Positions 22,685 through 35,426 of a stretch of 64,000 nucleotides of DNA are shown here, piece after piece. The first letter of the stretch is position 1; the number at the start of each line of letters is the position of its first letter. The notes below the pieces were generated by a model. The model saw only the letters and a list, made by a program, of their open reading frames with translations, ran no database searches and was not told where the DNA came from. The translations under genes and the position numbers were made by a program. The DNA is from Rugalucina vietnamica (Eukaryota; Mollusca; Bivalvia; Lucinida; Lucinidae): the NCBI GenBank assembly GCA_964017185.1, contig OZ024880.1, positions 47,505,071 to 47,569,070 on the forward strand. Direction: 5' to 3'.

Positions 22685-22795
22685 CATGTGAATTTCCACA
22701 CTATGGGGACAACTGTGAGTTGACATGTGAGTGTGGTCAGGGTGCCACTGAGTGTGATCCAGTGAGAGGATGTCTTTGTGAACTCGGCTGGGAAG
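22685..22795 (+). CDS. Exon 8: laminin/MEGF-type EGF, first part
   Basis: The acceptor is catttcag and the donor GAAG/gtacgg; 37 codons between phase-1 introns. It reads CEFPHYGDNCELTCECG and ends GCLCELGWEG. The YG-x-NC...C-x-C...C-x-C-x2-GW-x-G pattern is that of laminin/MEGF-type EGFs. The last cysteine of the module lies at the start of exon 9 (ISC), so the domain is split between two exons. Exons 14, 19, 20 and 22 keep the equivalent pair of modules on one exon. Confidence 0.9.
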
Positions 22796-23609
22796 GTACG
22801 GCTTTTTTCATAACATGAATATGATATAAAATTAAAACTAAGATCCTTTTAAAGAAGCGAACATATCAATGAGAAAGGGGATGGACCATAACATGGTTAC
22901 GGCTATTTCAACCACATCAATGACCACGTTTCATAATTGAGATATAACGTCACCGGTGTCTACACCCAGGTCCTGTTCGGGATTGAAATATGTAGAATGT
23001 AAGAAAAATGTGAACTTTGTATAGTGTTTTACAGAATGCTGACAAGTCTTCTGATCTGCGTTTCAATAGCACAATGTGTCCCCTTCACGTGCCTAAATTT
23101 TGGCTATAATTAAAATCAAAAATCAAAGTCGGGCTGCCATCTAGTTATATCATGAATATTACTTTGTGTGTACTGTGTAAGATTACAACCATGGTTTGAC
23201 TATGCATATTATGGAAATACATAGTTAAGTTTAACTATGCATATTATGGAAATACATGATTTTATATATATTTTATATCGCCTCAAGATGGTCATTGAGC
23301 AAAAACTCTGGTGAATCGGCTGTAGAAATTGTTTTGTTTTGCTATATTTCATAATTCAATACTAATATGTATGCATAATGTTAATTTTTTTTAATTATGT
23401 GTAGATTCATTCTGGTATCTACTTCTTCATTATCTTCGATAAATTTTTTTCATATTTAATTATATATTTATTTAATTGTTTATTTAATCATTTATTTATT
23501 CTGATAATGATTACTTATATTTTCTGTTCTTCATTGTTCATTGTTTTTTTTTGTTTATTATTTTTATTTTTTTATTTTTTATTGATTTTTGTTTCTTTTT
23601 TTTTATTTA
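22796..23609. other. Intron 8 start, no recognised features
   Basis: AT-rich intron that becomes strongly T-rich at 23440-23605, just before the TIR element. No exon-like frame was seen. Confidence 0.6.
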
Positions 23610-24604
23610 CAGCTCCGTTTCATAAGTTTTGTACATACCGATTTGTTTCATAAGTAATTGCAGAGCAGTACCCATACTTGAAGCTTGGCCAAATTTTATT
23701 GGGTGTTTGCAGATTTGAACGGATTTCGTTATGTCAAACTTAATACATAAAACTATTCACTGATTATAACATTTTAGATTTTAACTGATTGATTATTCAA
23801 TAGTAACACATTAAAATGACCAGCAAAATATCATAACTTCAGGGATACAAATATCAACTTTAACATTGGTTTCATACACTTCAAGAAAGTTATAACCAAA
23901 AACAGATGATATCGTTAAAATGGCATATCACCCGGCATAATATACCTAACATAATATTTGATTTACCCTGTGTATATTCAAGTTTATTAAAGCTTGAAAT
24001 ATTGCACCCAAATAGCCGTGGTACACCATATTATACAATCAGTCAGCGTTTGATACATAGTTACACATACAACCGTTTGCTTTTACAAATAACACTGGTC
24101 AAACAGTTGAAAATAAATATTTGTTCCAAAGAAAGCCGCTCGAAAAGGTACTGGGATACAAAATGGCAAAACGACAGTTCAAACAATGTGAGGCAGTCTA
24201 GTAGGATGCAAGATTTCAACCTTCAATAACCTCGACTGTACATTGGATAGACCAAATATTATGTAAGGTGTAGACTACTGGATGCTCGGTCAATTTATTG
24301 GAATAATAAATTTTTAGTTCAATCTGTCCTGTAATGTGAGAAATCAATGTTAACATTGATATTTGTGTCACAGAAGTTATTTTATTTCGTCTATCATATT
24401 TAATGTGTTATTTTCTATTTATAAATCAATCAAAATCTAAATTGTTACAATCAGTAAATAGTTCTATGTATTAGGATTGACTTAGCGAAATCCGTTCAAA
24501 TATGCAAACTCCCAATAAAATTTGATCAAGCTTCAAGTACGGGTACTGGTATGCCATTATTTATGAAACAAATCGGTATGTACTTGACTTTTGAAACGGA
24601 GCTG
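23610..24604. mobile_element. TA-flanked long-TIR element, uninterrupted copy
   Basis: The ends are CAGCTCCGTTTCATAAGT and the reverse complement of CAGCTCCGTTTC, with TA on both flanks (23608-23609, 24605-24606). Inverted similarity runs deep into both arms. The interior is homologous to 8748-10338 (shared GAAATATTGCACCC, GGTACACC, AGCCGC and AAGGTACTGG blocks) but lacks the 640-bp nested insertion. No transposase frame is present. A TATATA then TTTA simple repeat follows the right end. Confidence 0.8.
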
Positions 24605-26160
24605 TATATATATATATATTTATTTATTTATTTATTTATTTGTTTTTTATGCAAAAAAGTTTAGTTACCTCAATTAATGACTGCTTTTGGCGTAATTACG
24701 TTTTGGAGGGAAAAAGTTTGACGTCATGATGTTTTTTGTTATTATTAGATCCCTAAAAAGTTTCACTTTGGATCAACAGTGTTAGAAAAAAACAACCAGG
24801 CAAGATCTTTGTAATGGGGAGAAGATTATCTTTTCAGCAGATACTAGACTTCTTAGTTCAATTGGAGCTCGGTCCTCAATGAAAGTCTTTAAGGTTCGCG
24901 TTTGAAACGAATGTGGATCATTTTGTGTGTTTTTTATCTTTGATTTAAAAATAGTCAATAGTGACTCCTTTCGCATCTTCCACTTATATCGTCTTATTCT
25001 GCAAGAAACAATGCGATACTTTGCCATTTGGATAATACTAGTCTTTGTGTTGACTTCCTTTTTGAAAGTTACAAATTTACAGTAATTCTCTTTGGCTTCA
25101 TGTTGCCAAATCTAAAGGGTCACTCATGAGGCTTGAGTATCCGAAAGCGCGGTAAGACCAATCCCTTTCTCATTAGTATGTTCACTGCTCTTAAATGATC
25201 TGTTTTAATTATTGATTGTGAATAAGCCAGACTAAGAAGTTATTTTACTATATGGCTTATGCATTTTAAAGTCTTTTTAAAAACTCTAATTTATGGGAGA
25301 AAATCGGGTTGATCAGAGGAACGTTTATTTTCCAGAACAGTAAGATATGTTTTTGTTTTGGTATTTTAGTTTGTTGAAAGTTGTTAGAAACATCTTAATC
25401 TTAATGAGTCAGCTCTGAAGTAAAAAAATACGAAGAAGTTTAATAAGAAATGAGTAAAACCGGCTTGTGTCTTATATGGCTAACGCCAACCTTTTCTACA
25501 ATAAGACACGATCTATCATACTACAATACCGAAATACGGAACCGTTTCATAAAAAAAAAAAACACTCTTCACTATAGACGTGATGTCCATGCCAAAGAAC
25601 GTATAGTTCCCGAAACCTACATATAAGAGGTGTGTAGACAGAAGCAGGACACAAATAAGTAACACAATCCACATCTTGTAAAGCTAGAATGCACATATAT
25701 CCAACATTCCAGGTAAATCTGGTAACGTAGTAAACGGCGTTGTTTTTTCTTGTTGTCATAAAATTCTTCCTGTGCATTTTTCGATGAAAATTTATCGAAA
25801 ACGATGCAAACGTCCTACAATCTTGCCTACAGGTCATTGCAATATGCTCGTTTGCTTACATTTTGTGCGTATTTTGGAAAGTACGAACAGTTTCTGTAGA
25901 AATGGGCCGAATAGACCTTGGCCGAACCTTGTTTGCCAACTTGGAGAAATTATGCAAAAACAGCTTTTCGTTCCAGCAGAAATAAAAAGTCAAATTAATT
26001 ATCCATTAGATGCGCTTTTTACTTCATCGCAAACGTTTATATAACATTGAAGAAAACAAGAAACTTTATTCGCACCCATCAAATTTTGTAGCGAAACTAC
26101 CGTAGTAACCGGTGTTGGGACCGTTACACCGTCGTCAACGTTGGACAGGGTGGCATTGGT
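24605..26160. repeat. Intron with family D dispersed repeat
   Basis: Parts of this stretch, best seen at about 25000-25170, recur at 38160-38243 and 40620-40710 (shared CATGTTGCCAAATCTA and GTATCCGAAA/GTAGCCGAAA blocks). The rest is unassigned. No exon-like frame was found. Confidence 0.5.
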
Positions 26161-26164
26161 TCAA

Positions 26165-27580
26165 AACATTTAAAGTAGAGGGACCAGGAATTGATGCAAT
26201 TAAATTTAAAGTCCCAACATAGACCGCGGGTGGGAAAGAAAATACATAAAACACAACAAAACATTTTCCGACAACACACTCGAAGAGCAGAATGACTAGC
26301 TCTTTCCCAACAAGGTAGCCATCCGGCTAGGTTTCAACAGGAACGAAAGGGAACGAGTACGACAGAGAGGTAGGCACAATAAACAATAGTATAATGAAGA
26401 TAAACCACTTTTCTTGGGACACCGATTATCGTTCCAACAGGGGACAAGTATGATGAAAACATATCACTCTATCTGGGACACAACTTAACGATTTTATCAG
26501 GCACAACGCCGAAAACCACTTCTCCTGGGGACATCATAAAGAAAGAAAATTAAATAAAAACAAAAATAGCGTTCAACTGGCGAACGCATGCAACAAAAAC
26601 TTTTGATAAAACCAAGCTAAAATCTCAACCAAATACACCGGAAATTATCATTAACAAAACCCATTTTCACTGGGACAGCGAAATTACCATATCTATCAGT
26701 ATAGCGAAAATGCACCAGCGACTACCAAAAACGGATCAGAATATAAAATAAACCAAGATCAATACTGGCTAACACATGTATTACAAATGCTGCTGCAAAT
26801 AAAGACAAAATCCTCGACCCAAAGATACTAGACGGGACGGAGAGCATTACCACTGCTTCATCAAGATGATTATTCACGAAACTAAACAAGAGCCAACAAG
26901 AAAGGCAGCAATTCGACCATTTTAAGTAAAAACCACCCCGACGAGCACAACAGACAGACAAACGGACAAAACACGCAACATGAATATAAATATCAACAGA
27001 ACCGCCTTGGAACGGTCAGTAATGAATTACTGGGGGGCTTAAATCGATTTTACAGAGCTCTAACCTCGCCCTTGTTTGTTGATATTTATCACAGAAATAA
27101 TTGTTCGATTTAGCCAAAAGCTTCCATATCTCGTTCCAGTGACGTCACTGCGTACATTGTATTAATAAAGTAAGAAATATAAGCAGTTTCTTTCATTTGG
27201 ACCCTATCGTATGAGAAATTATAATGTAACTGAACGGTGATGAATCGAACATTAATTAATAGTTAAAATACAAGCGCAAGCACCGAGCTACACCAAAAAC
27301 GAGGACTCAACAGTAATATACACACTGGAATATTGGAGCAAAAGAAAGCTTTTGTTTAAATCCCGGTGGACCCGACTAGAGACAAGATTTTTAGCCCGTT
27401 ATCCAAACTCAAAGTCAGGTCCCTCCAGTCTGTAAGACAGCTTTAAGTCAGGACCGTCATAGAGTCTGAGGTCCGACCCACCGGCGTGCAACGAAAGAGA
27501 AAAGCAAAGCATTTGACCAGGTCCTGGTTAAATTCTAAGCATGCAGTATGTTGCATTACATTTAAATTGTCATTGCAATT
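26165..27580 (-). mobile_element. Diverged Penelope-like tail (second subfamily)
   Basis: Minus-strand remains follow the family A layout but are diverged: GCGGGTGGGAAAG near the left, CTAGCTCTTTCCCAACAAGG, the block CGCCTTGGAACGGTCAGTAA with ACTGGGGGGCTTAAATCG, the CCCACCGGCGTGCAA block and CTAAGCATGCAGTATG at the right. Short internal repeats of CCACTT-TC-TGGGACA occur at 26400-26680. It carries no intact frame. Confidence 0.65.
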
Positions 27581-29062
27581 TACTTAATTTAAGCCGTTGT
27601 TTGTTCCTCGAGGTGAATCTGTACCTAGTCAATGAATAGTAAGGGTGCCAGCCATCAGAAAAAATGGTAATAGGTGGTAGGAGAGTAGCAAAAATCTCGT
27701 TCATACCCCCTGGCAGAGGACCCCACTGGAAGCTTGAAAAACAATGTTTGGTCAATTTTAAGTCTTGCAAAAGTGTTATAATTAACGGATGTATAACGCA
27801 ACACATGACATTCTAAAACATGGCATTCGAGGATAGGGGAGTACATACAAAACAGCTCATATCGCAACTAATACTTTTCATAGACCAATTAATTTGCTAT
27901 CCTGTTACAGCTTGGATACTGTCCTTTCATTCAGTAGTAAAAAAGGACAATAAACTCACTTGCATCATTCATGCATATTCATGAAATATCAAATATAAGG
28001 AATATCAATAATTTCAACTCCATTATAAACTATTTTCTGACCCATTCCATCATTCTGGACCATAATTTGACTGATGTTTTAGCTCAGTGATAGAATTTCA
28101 CAATTTCTTTAATGCAATAGGGCTACATATGTATGAAAATCATCACAGCTGTATTTTCATGAATATTAATGAAAAAAATGTGTCCTTGGTCACCAACAAT
28201 ATGAAAAAGAATGGGTGCCTACCTACAGAAATGCTCACATCTGAGCAGACAGTTGTTGTGAAGATGACTAAAATTAAAACCACAGGAATACATGGATATA
28301 GAGCTGTCTTTCCGGTTTTGAATAATGCAAATGTTTACTAGTACCTTGTATATTTATGATGAATATATTTAATGGTAAATATCAATAAAATCACAAAAAC
28401 CATTAAAGCCCAAAAATAAACTCATTCCAGGCCCAAGCTATCATCATGACACACTGTTGCACCACTGATGCCATTTTGCAACTTTACAGATATCAAAGTC
28501 CTGATATTAGAATCATCTCATTTACATATTCATGATTATTATTCATAAAAACCTAAGAACACTTGAGAAAAAATGCTAAAAACTTAAAGAGTAAACTTAC
28601 TAAATCACTTGTATCTGACCTTTAAATTGACATTGGATGCTGAAAGTGGTATTGAATAAATGCTTAGACTATAAACTATTGCCTTAATGTCAAAAAATAT
28701 GAATCATTTGCTTTTCACTTTCAAGAATATTAATGTTAAGGTAAGAATATTGGTTAAAATCATAGAAAAGTTTAAAAGGTACACCATCATAATGATTTGT
28801 ATCTTCACTTCTGATAGTATAAGAGTGCAGAAATTGGTAGCAAATGGTTGCTTTGAGAATGTACCTTAACTGTGCAATCTGATTTTCTGATCTTATGTCT
28901 CATGAATATAAATGAAAACTTCAGAAGTAAAAGAAAATGTTTGAAAATGAAGGGATATACCAATTAAATCACTGATATCTCGGATGACCATTGCCTTTGA
29001 ATGCTGAAAATAACACCAAAGGGAAGCTAGGACAATTTATTGTTGCCATGTGGTCTCTTATA
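27581..29062. repeat. AT-rich diverged tandem repeat, about 185 nt spacing
   Basis: A motif like TTCATGAATATTAATGAAAA recurs near 27970, 28155, 28350, 28530, 28730 and 28905, giving a spacing of about 185 nt with heavy divergence. No coding signal was seen. The tract is cut by the TIR element at 29063. Confidence 0.45.
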
Positions 29063-30725
29063 CAGTACAGTCAGCGTGATCTTTATATCCCTCACGCTTA
29101 CGAACGTGGAATCTCGCATGTCACGTGACTTTTTTCCGTGGATTTTGCGTGGAATTAGCGTGGATTTTGCGTGAGTTTTTCGAGGAAGTAGCGTGAGATT
29201 TGCGTGGAGCGTTGAAATGAAACGTGGAACTGCACAACTGTAGCGTGAAAAGAAACGTGGAAAGGATTAAGAGAGTTGCGTGAGATATCAACAGTCCCAC
29301 GCTCGCTCACGCTTTCCACGTTCGTTTCACGATCAGGTTAAAGGGACATAAAAAGTGATTTTTTTTTCATTTTTTGTATATATGTTAATGTCTCTTGTCA
29401 GCCTAAATTAAAGCAAAGAAGTCATTTCCGCCGCTGAAAGTCTGAAACTTTGGCGTGTACGGACAAGTACATGTACTAATCAGTATGATGTGTAACATTT
29501 TCGCATGAATGAAGACACCTGCAAACGTATTTTACGTTAATATTTCCTATAATTTCATTTTTTTCGTGTTTTAAGTTATTTTTTCTTTTTTTTTTTTTGT
29601 TTTTCTAAAGTTTCAAATCTCAAAGATCGACTAGACTTTTATCACTAATCACAGAAAGTGAAGTGTTTGTTCGTTTGATTAGGATAATTCATAACTTTAT
29701 GCACCAAATAAGAGTTGCTAATCGTAACTTAGAGGCTATACCACTTATTAATCCTGTGTACAATAATTGTGCCGATACAAGAATAAAGAATACCTTGATT
29801 TTGTTGACTTTGGTAAATGCTTGAAAGATAAAAGAACAGGTAGAAGGGAATCAGATTTCTCGCAGGGGCATTCTACCGACTCTTAAGATGAAATTAAGAT
29901 GAATTAATTGCATGTAAATTTTATTGTTAAGTACATGTACATGTAATTTATGTTTACATGTTACTTGTACATGTAGCAATGTGCTTAAACCCTATTACAT
30001 GTAGGTCGAGCTTTAAAAGACTTGGGGCATCTTAGGGAACACGAAAGATGCATTTATTAGAGAGATGTTCATAAAAACAGCATACCGGGTGCTCACCTTC
30101 TCTTATGGCAAAAGTATCAGACTGAGATATAAATGTACAATGTTGTGCATCTAAAACCGCGGCAGTCAAAAATGCACCATGCTGCCAAATAATATTGATA
30201 CGTGCACATTTTATCATTACTAAATCTACGATGATAATTTAATCAACACTGAATAACGTATTGCTCAGTCTGCAACTCGTCAAAACATGCGTATGTATTT
30301 ACGTGCAGGCGCTTTGTCGTACAACTGTATGTATTTTTACATGTTTACCGTCATCATACTAAGTTGCCGTCCTCGTACTAAGGACTTATAAATAAATAAA
30401 TATTATATATTTAATTTGGTCACAAAACTTTAACAATTTTACCTGTTTGAACGAGGAGAAACGATAATCCTTTTCTCGCATGTCTCTTAATCCTTTCCAC
30501 GCTTCTTTTCCTTAATGAACGTGGAAAGCGTGAGCAAGCGTGGGACTGCTAATATCTCACGCAACTCACACGCTTCTTGCGAGGAATGAACGTGGACATA
30601 GCGTGGAACAAGCGTGTATTTCGCGAGGAATAAGCGAGGGTTTTGCGTGGGTTTTGCGTGGAATTTAATCCTTTTTTCTTTCATGCGTGAGCGCGAAGGA
30701 TATAAACATCACGCTGACTGTACTG
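29063..30725. mobile_element. TA-flanked TIR element with GCGTGG-word arms
   Basis: The left end is CAGTACAGTCAGCGTGATCT and the right end is the reverse complement of CAGTACAGTCAGCGTGATGT; both continue TTATATCC. TA flanks both ends (29061-29062, 30726-30727). About 280 nt of each arm consists of densely repeated words (GCGTGGA, GCGTGAG, GAACGTGG) in both orientations. The centre (29340-30470) is ordinary AT-rich DNA with ACATGTACATGT runs near 29940. No transposase frame was found. Confidence 0.8.
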
Positions 30726-32675
30726 TATGAATTGTTTGAGAGTTTATTTCATTGTTATTAAGTAAAACATTTATACAAATAGAAAATGACAGACTGGTAA
30801 AGAATGTTCATCCACAAAAAGCTTGTATTTTGGTTGCTTACTCATATGCGTTGTGGTATATCTGACAACTTGGCAATATAACATTCTTATAGCAATTAGC
30901 TGATGCTATTTTGAGCTCTCAAAGGTCATTGCCAGCAGAGAAATAGGCGATTTTGTTGGGTTATCCAATTTACATTTCTGCATTGTTTCTCTCATTTCTG
31001 GAGTTCTCATTAAAATTCATGAAACAAACATTCATATGATTTAATCATAAGATTACATGGTTAAAGAGTATTGGTACTGGTTATCAGTTTATACCAATTT
31101 CAGCATCATATGGCTATCAGTAGCCAATATACATAGTCGTTAAGTAGGTATACCCCCACTTTATTCTTCCACAATTTTTCTCCAGTATATAAAGATTTCA
31201 TTAATACGCATCAAATCCAAAAAGTCAAATGACTTGCATATTATAGTACATGCTTATTGAAAACTGCCCTAGCAGTTGTTTGGTACCATTTTCAGCACAG
31301 TAAGGATTTTGGTACTTGAGTTCTATGTCATTTTGCAGGTATATTCGCTTAATTCTTCTGTGGTGTTTTCTCCTAATTTAATTTTCAAAAATAATCATGA
31401 CGATTATATTTCTATAAAGCTAGAGGGTAACAGTACATTGCATTAATCATCTGTTTGATACCACTATAAGCAATCTAGGTCTATAAACAGCCGAAGCACA
31501 AAACTTTGTTATTTTGTAGGTACATGTATATCCTTTATTTTCCAAAGTTTTCTGCGATTTCTTAAGTATTTATTTGTATGAATGAGTATGCAAATTAAAT
31601 GGTCTGCTTATTTGGTGTTAAGGAAAAAGTGCTGCGCTCATGGATACGTTTGATGAAGATTAGTTTGGGATCACTACAATTGAAATAATTATTTATTTGT
31701 TTTGTTCAAGATGAAGCTATCTTCTCTGCTCTACATATATTTCAGCATTAGAAAGGCAGTATTTGAATACCCTTTATTCTATACATAGATTCATAGGCAT
31801 GATTTTTATAAATGAATAAGTAATATCTGTTGTTTTATTTACATTAAAGACATTCAATTACTCATAGGAAACATAAGGTCTGCACCTTGTTCTGAAATAT
31901 TACATGTAGACAGCCACCTTCTTTATTCATAACATGTTATGTTACATGCGTTACATTATTCAGTAAGATCTCTGAGCCTAGGTTCTTGGTAACAGTCGCA
32001 ACAGTTGTTCAAAGCTTTGTTACTCAACTATCAAGGAAGCCTCAAAATCATAAGATATACCCACTATTCCAAAGAAATAACATGTTATAGGTAAATAGTA
32101 ATACATCATTTGGCATATGAGACTGGGGGTTAGGCTGCTGAATACTTCATTTTAGACAATGCATATAAGAAAAAAAATAAATCTTGCATGTCATTTGAAC
32201 AAGGTAATGGAAATAAATATCTTGTTTTTGGCAAAATGCATAGAACACACGCAAAAGTGAATGACACCACTTAAAATTGTATTTTTCAAAGGATATTTTT
32301 ATTTACATAACATGTAAACATTACAGTTAGTGGAGGTCAGAAGTTTGTTCAAACAGCTTTAATAAGAGTATGTAACATAGACATGCAGAATGCAGATTTT
32401 ATGAGTAACTTGAGTAAAATGATAAAGTGCTGTCATTTTTCTGTAGCTCAAACAGTCATATTATATTTTCATTTTTACCAGTAATGTATGTAACAGCATA
32501 TTTGCTCAGAGTGCAAACTTCTCTTATTCAACCAAGCTTGAGTTTTCTCTCTAAGAAAAATGCTTTTATATTGTCCAAAGACAGTACTCAACACCTGTTC
32601 CAGCAAAAAATACTCAAAGTGATATTATGAAGCTATTTCTTTGTTTTGAGCCTAACCTATTGACATATTAACTCT
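30726..32675. other. Intron 8 distal part, no recognised features
   Basis: AT-rich intron with weak traces of the tandem tract seen before the TIR element and one GTTACATGCGTTAC motif at 31941. No exon, RNA gene or clear transposon was found. Confidence 0.55.
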
Positions 32676-33063
32676 GTTACATACGTTACATGTCACAAAT
32701 AGCTAAAAATGCTCAAACACATAAATTTTGTAAAAAAAATATTTTGCTAGCCTCATTTTCGAAGATATTGGTTTTAAGGTTTTTTAAAATGAATTTTCAA
32801 GTTGACGGGTCACTATAAAATGACGCAAATACAGGGATTTATTCTGTTTTAATGTTACACTATGGACAATTATTTATACTGTAAGAATCTATAGCCTTCC
32901 ACTATCTTAAAATAGTCTATTACTTTCTAAAGTTTAATGCAGAATCAAACAATTCGGCAAAGTGAACCAATTAACAAAAGACTATAATTTACAATTCAAA
33001 ATAAAATTTTAGACATCTCTTAAAGATGGCGTAGTTACGTCCTTAAAGCGTAACGTATGTAAC
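32676..33063. mobile_element. Short element bounded by inverted GTTACATACGTTAC
   Basis: The 14-mer GTTACATACGTTAC at 32676-32689 has its exact reverse complement at 33050-33063, bounding 388 bp of AT-rich sequence. Related motifs recur at 31941, 63045, 63397 and 63903. The motif is nearly self-complementary, so it may be the tip of a family of small inverted-repeat elements. Confidence 0.5.
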
Positions 33064-33409
33064 TTTATTTTTGTTTTAAAAAGCATATTCAAGTCTCACT
33101 AGCAACTATATTTAATTACTAGCAGCTGCAATGAAAACATATTGCATGAACATGAAAATAGGCAATATATTTATGGTTTGGGAATCTGCTGGCTGTACTA
33201 GAAGTCACGGATCAAATAAGCTAGGGTACGCCATTTTAACCCACAATAAAAATACTTTTGCAAGACCGAAAAAAACTAAAACATTGGTTTTCATACTTCC
33301 CAAAGACAGCACTAAACAACTATACAAAGGATTTTTTTTTGCTAAACAGGTGGCCACCTAAAGTTCATTTTTGGTGGCTTTTTCACATCTGGCACCTTCA
33401 CTAGAATCA

Positions 33410-33545
33410 TCAACGGCAAACAAATAAATCATGATAGCCGCCATGATAAATCAGAAACAATGACTCAAAGATTCAGTAAGCTACTCCATAATGGAGATCC
33501 CTGGGCGCTTTAATAACTTACTGAAAACTGGAGCAAATGAAAAAC
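33410..33545 (-). repeat. Family A (Penelope-like tail) fragment
   Basis: It matches family A from GAATCATCAACGGCAAACAA through GGAGATCCCTGGGCGC to CTGGAGCAAATGAAAAAC. It ends only about 60 nt before the exon 9 acceptor. Confidence 0.75.
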
Positions 33546-33604
33546 GTGTTCTCATATGTACATGTTTAAGCCTAAATTTCCATCATATGTTCTCAAACTT
33601 TCAG

Positions 33605-33751
33605 GTATAAGCTGCGATAATGATACCAATGAATGCGAAGATACAAACGTTTGTGGTGACGAATACAAAGACTGCATAAACACTATCGGATCATTCACGT
33701 GTTCTTGTAAATCAGGATACACACTCGACACGGATGGTACTACATGTACAG
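33605..33751 (+). CDS. Exon 9: end of laminin-type EGF plus calcium-binding EGF
   Basis: The acceptor is aactttcag and the donor ACAG/gtgtgt; 49 codons between phase-1 introns. GISC supplies the last cysteine of the exon 8 module. Then DNDTNEC starts a calcium-binding EGF with CINTIGSFTC (beta-hydroxylation pattern), ending GYTLDTDGTTCTG. The join WEG/ISC across the 10.8-kb intron 8 confirms that exons 8 and 9 belong together. Confidence 0.92.
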
Positions 33752-34040
33752 GTGTGTATAAAGCAAATGATTACATTGAACTGATTCTGGCTGTTGTTTT
33801 ATATTATTGGATAGTTTTAATTTATGTTAAGACCTATTTGAATATTTTGGCCAAGAATATTTTGTATAGATTGATATGGCACTAGTATCAATGTGGAAAA
33901 GTGTGTATAAGACGTATATCCATCAAAGGCGAGTGAATAATTGGGATAACTGAATGCATTGAATTAACACAACATAACATAGAACGCCATAATGTTTAAC
34001 CTTAGAGGAAATATTAACATCTGAATTCCATGTTTTACAG

Positions 34041-34169
34041 ATGTAGATGAATGTATAACGGCAGATCTGAACACGTGTGACCAGCTGTGTACCAACACTG
34101 AGGGAGGATTTTCCTGCAGTTGTAGGGAGGGTTATGTCGTAAACCCAGTCAACTCGACTCAGTGTGACT
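34041..34169 (+). CDS. Exon 10: calcium-binding EGF
   Basis: The acceptor is tgttttacag and the donor ACT/gtaagt; 43 codons between phase-1 introns. It starts DVDEC, contains CTNTEGGFSC (beta-hydroxylation pattern) and ends VNSTQCD followed by a split Tyr codon. A decayed copy of this exon with an internal deletion lies 1.1 kb downstream at 35264-35328. Confidence 0.92.
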
Positions 34170-35263
34170 GTAAGTAACTCTGTCTGAATGTATTTCTGAC
34201 TCTCTCTCTCTCCAAACCATAGAATGTGGGTACCCGTTAGAACCACATTAATGAGGCGGTTCTAAGCTGCATCCACAATCTGTGTTTGGAGCAAAACAAA
34301 ATTAAAAAAATATATACACATGAAAATTAGTTAGGGAACACGTTTAGCTCTTGTGAAAAGTTAAAAAAAAGTTAAAACAAAACATTTTCCTTTCTTCTGG
34401 TGATACAGATTTTTTTTTATCAGATATAGTTCATACCTTGGCCTAGCTACAGGCCAATTTGTGTACATTTACAACATTTTGTCCTTGTGCTACAGAGGAC
34501 ACAATATGCCATATTTGAAAATCTCCACTTTTACTGAATACAAGTTAACTTTTTACGTCTGCACTCCGCAGAACTCAAATTTTGAATGCGAAACGGGAAT
34601 TAAATGTTGAATCTAGTCGTTCTTAATGAATAAACGACTTCGAATCTAAAAAATACATGTTTCATCTCCAAACCAACTAATCATACAAAATCTGCAGTTT
34701 GCATTGAATTCTATGGAAAGCAAAATTCTAGGAATTTTTGAAATGAAAGCCTTAAAAGAATAATTCCGCTATGACGCAATGAACAGAACGTGCATAATTA
34801 AATTCCTAAAGGGTCATATCGAATATCTGGCCCCACGATTACAACCTACAAAACGGATAGACAAAGAACAAAACGTGACCATGAAACCTACCCCCGGCAA
34901 AGTATGGATCTAACATCGACAGTGAGTCAGAAAATAAAGAATCAATGATCAAAATTCAACAAGAATTGTCTCAGCTCGATGCATACGAAACATTACGACA
35001 ATGAGAGTTCACAGAATGAAGTTATCGCGAAGAATATCAACGCGTTCCTTAAATTTAGCAAAAAAATCTGAATCAAAGATGGCTGCTGTCCGCCGCTGTT
35101 TATGTTTGATGCTTTTTACCATTGTCACATAGAAACAACTTTTGATACTACAGATTATGCCAAGTTGTCAAAACATTCGTCATAATTCTTACAAATAAGG
35201 ATATATATATTCCAAATGCGATAGTCACATTATTACTTATTTCCATGTATATGTATAAATTAG
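34170..35263. other. Intron 10 start, no recognised features
   Basis: Contains a short TCTC run at about 34200 and AT-rich sequence. Nothing else was recognised. Confidence 0.55.
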
Positions 35264-35328
35264 ATGCAGATGAGGGAGGGGTTTTGTTATGAACCCGGTC
35301 AACTTGACTCAACATTATATGACTGTAT
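35264..35328 (+). pseudogene. Fossil duplicate of exon 10 with internal deletion
   Basis: AG/ATGCAGATGA mirrors the exon 10 start AG/ATGTAGATGA. The sequence then jumps to GGGAGGGGTTTTGTTATGAA and CCCGGTCAACTTGACTCAAC, which match the exon 10 end GGGAGGGTTATGTCGTAAAC CCAGTCAACTCGACTCAG. The 5' half of the domain is deleted, and the donor reads GACTGTATGA in place of GACTGTAAGT. It is not translatable as an EGF. Confidence 0.8.
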
Positions 35329-35426
35329 GAAACCCTGACTTTGAAATTGAAAATCTCAACCCATAAACTACTAGCGGGTAGTAAAAAGAGAGATAACACA
35401 AAATAAAGCACTGCTTTGATAAACAA

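Noticed and set aside
28087..28341. 84-codon + strand frame in intron 8
   Set aside because: Composition is AT-rich and unstructured, it overlaps the diverged ~185-nt repeat and has no splice context.
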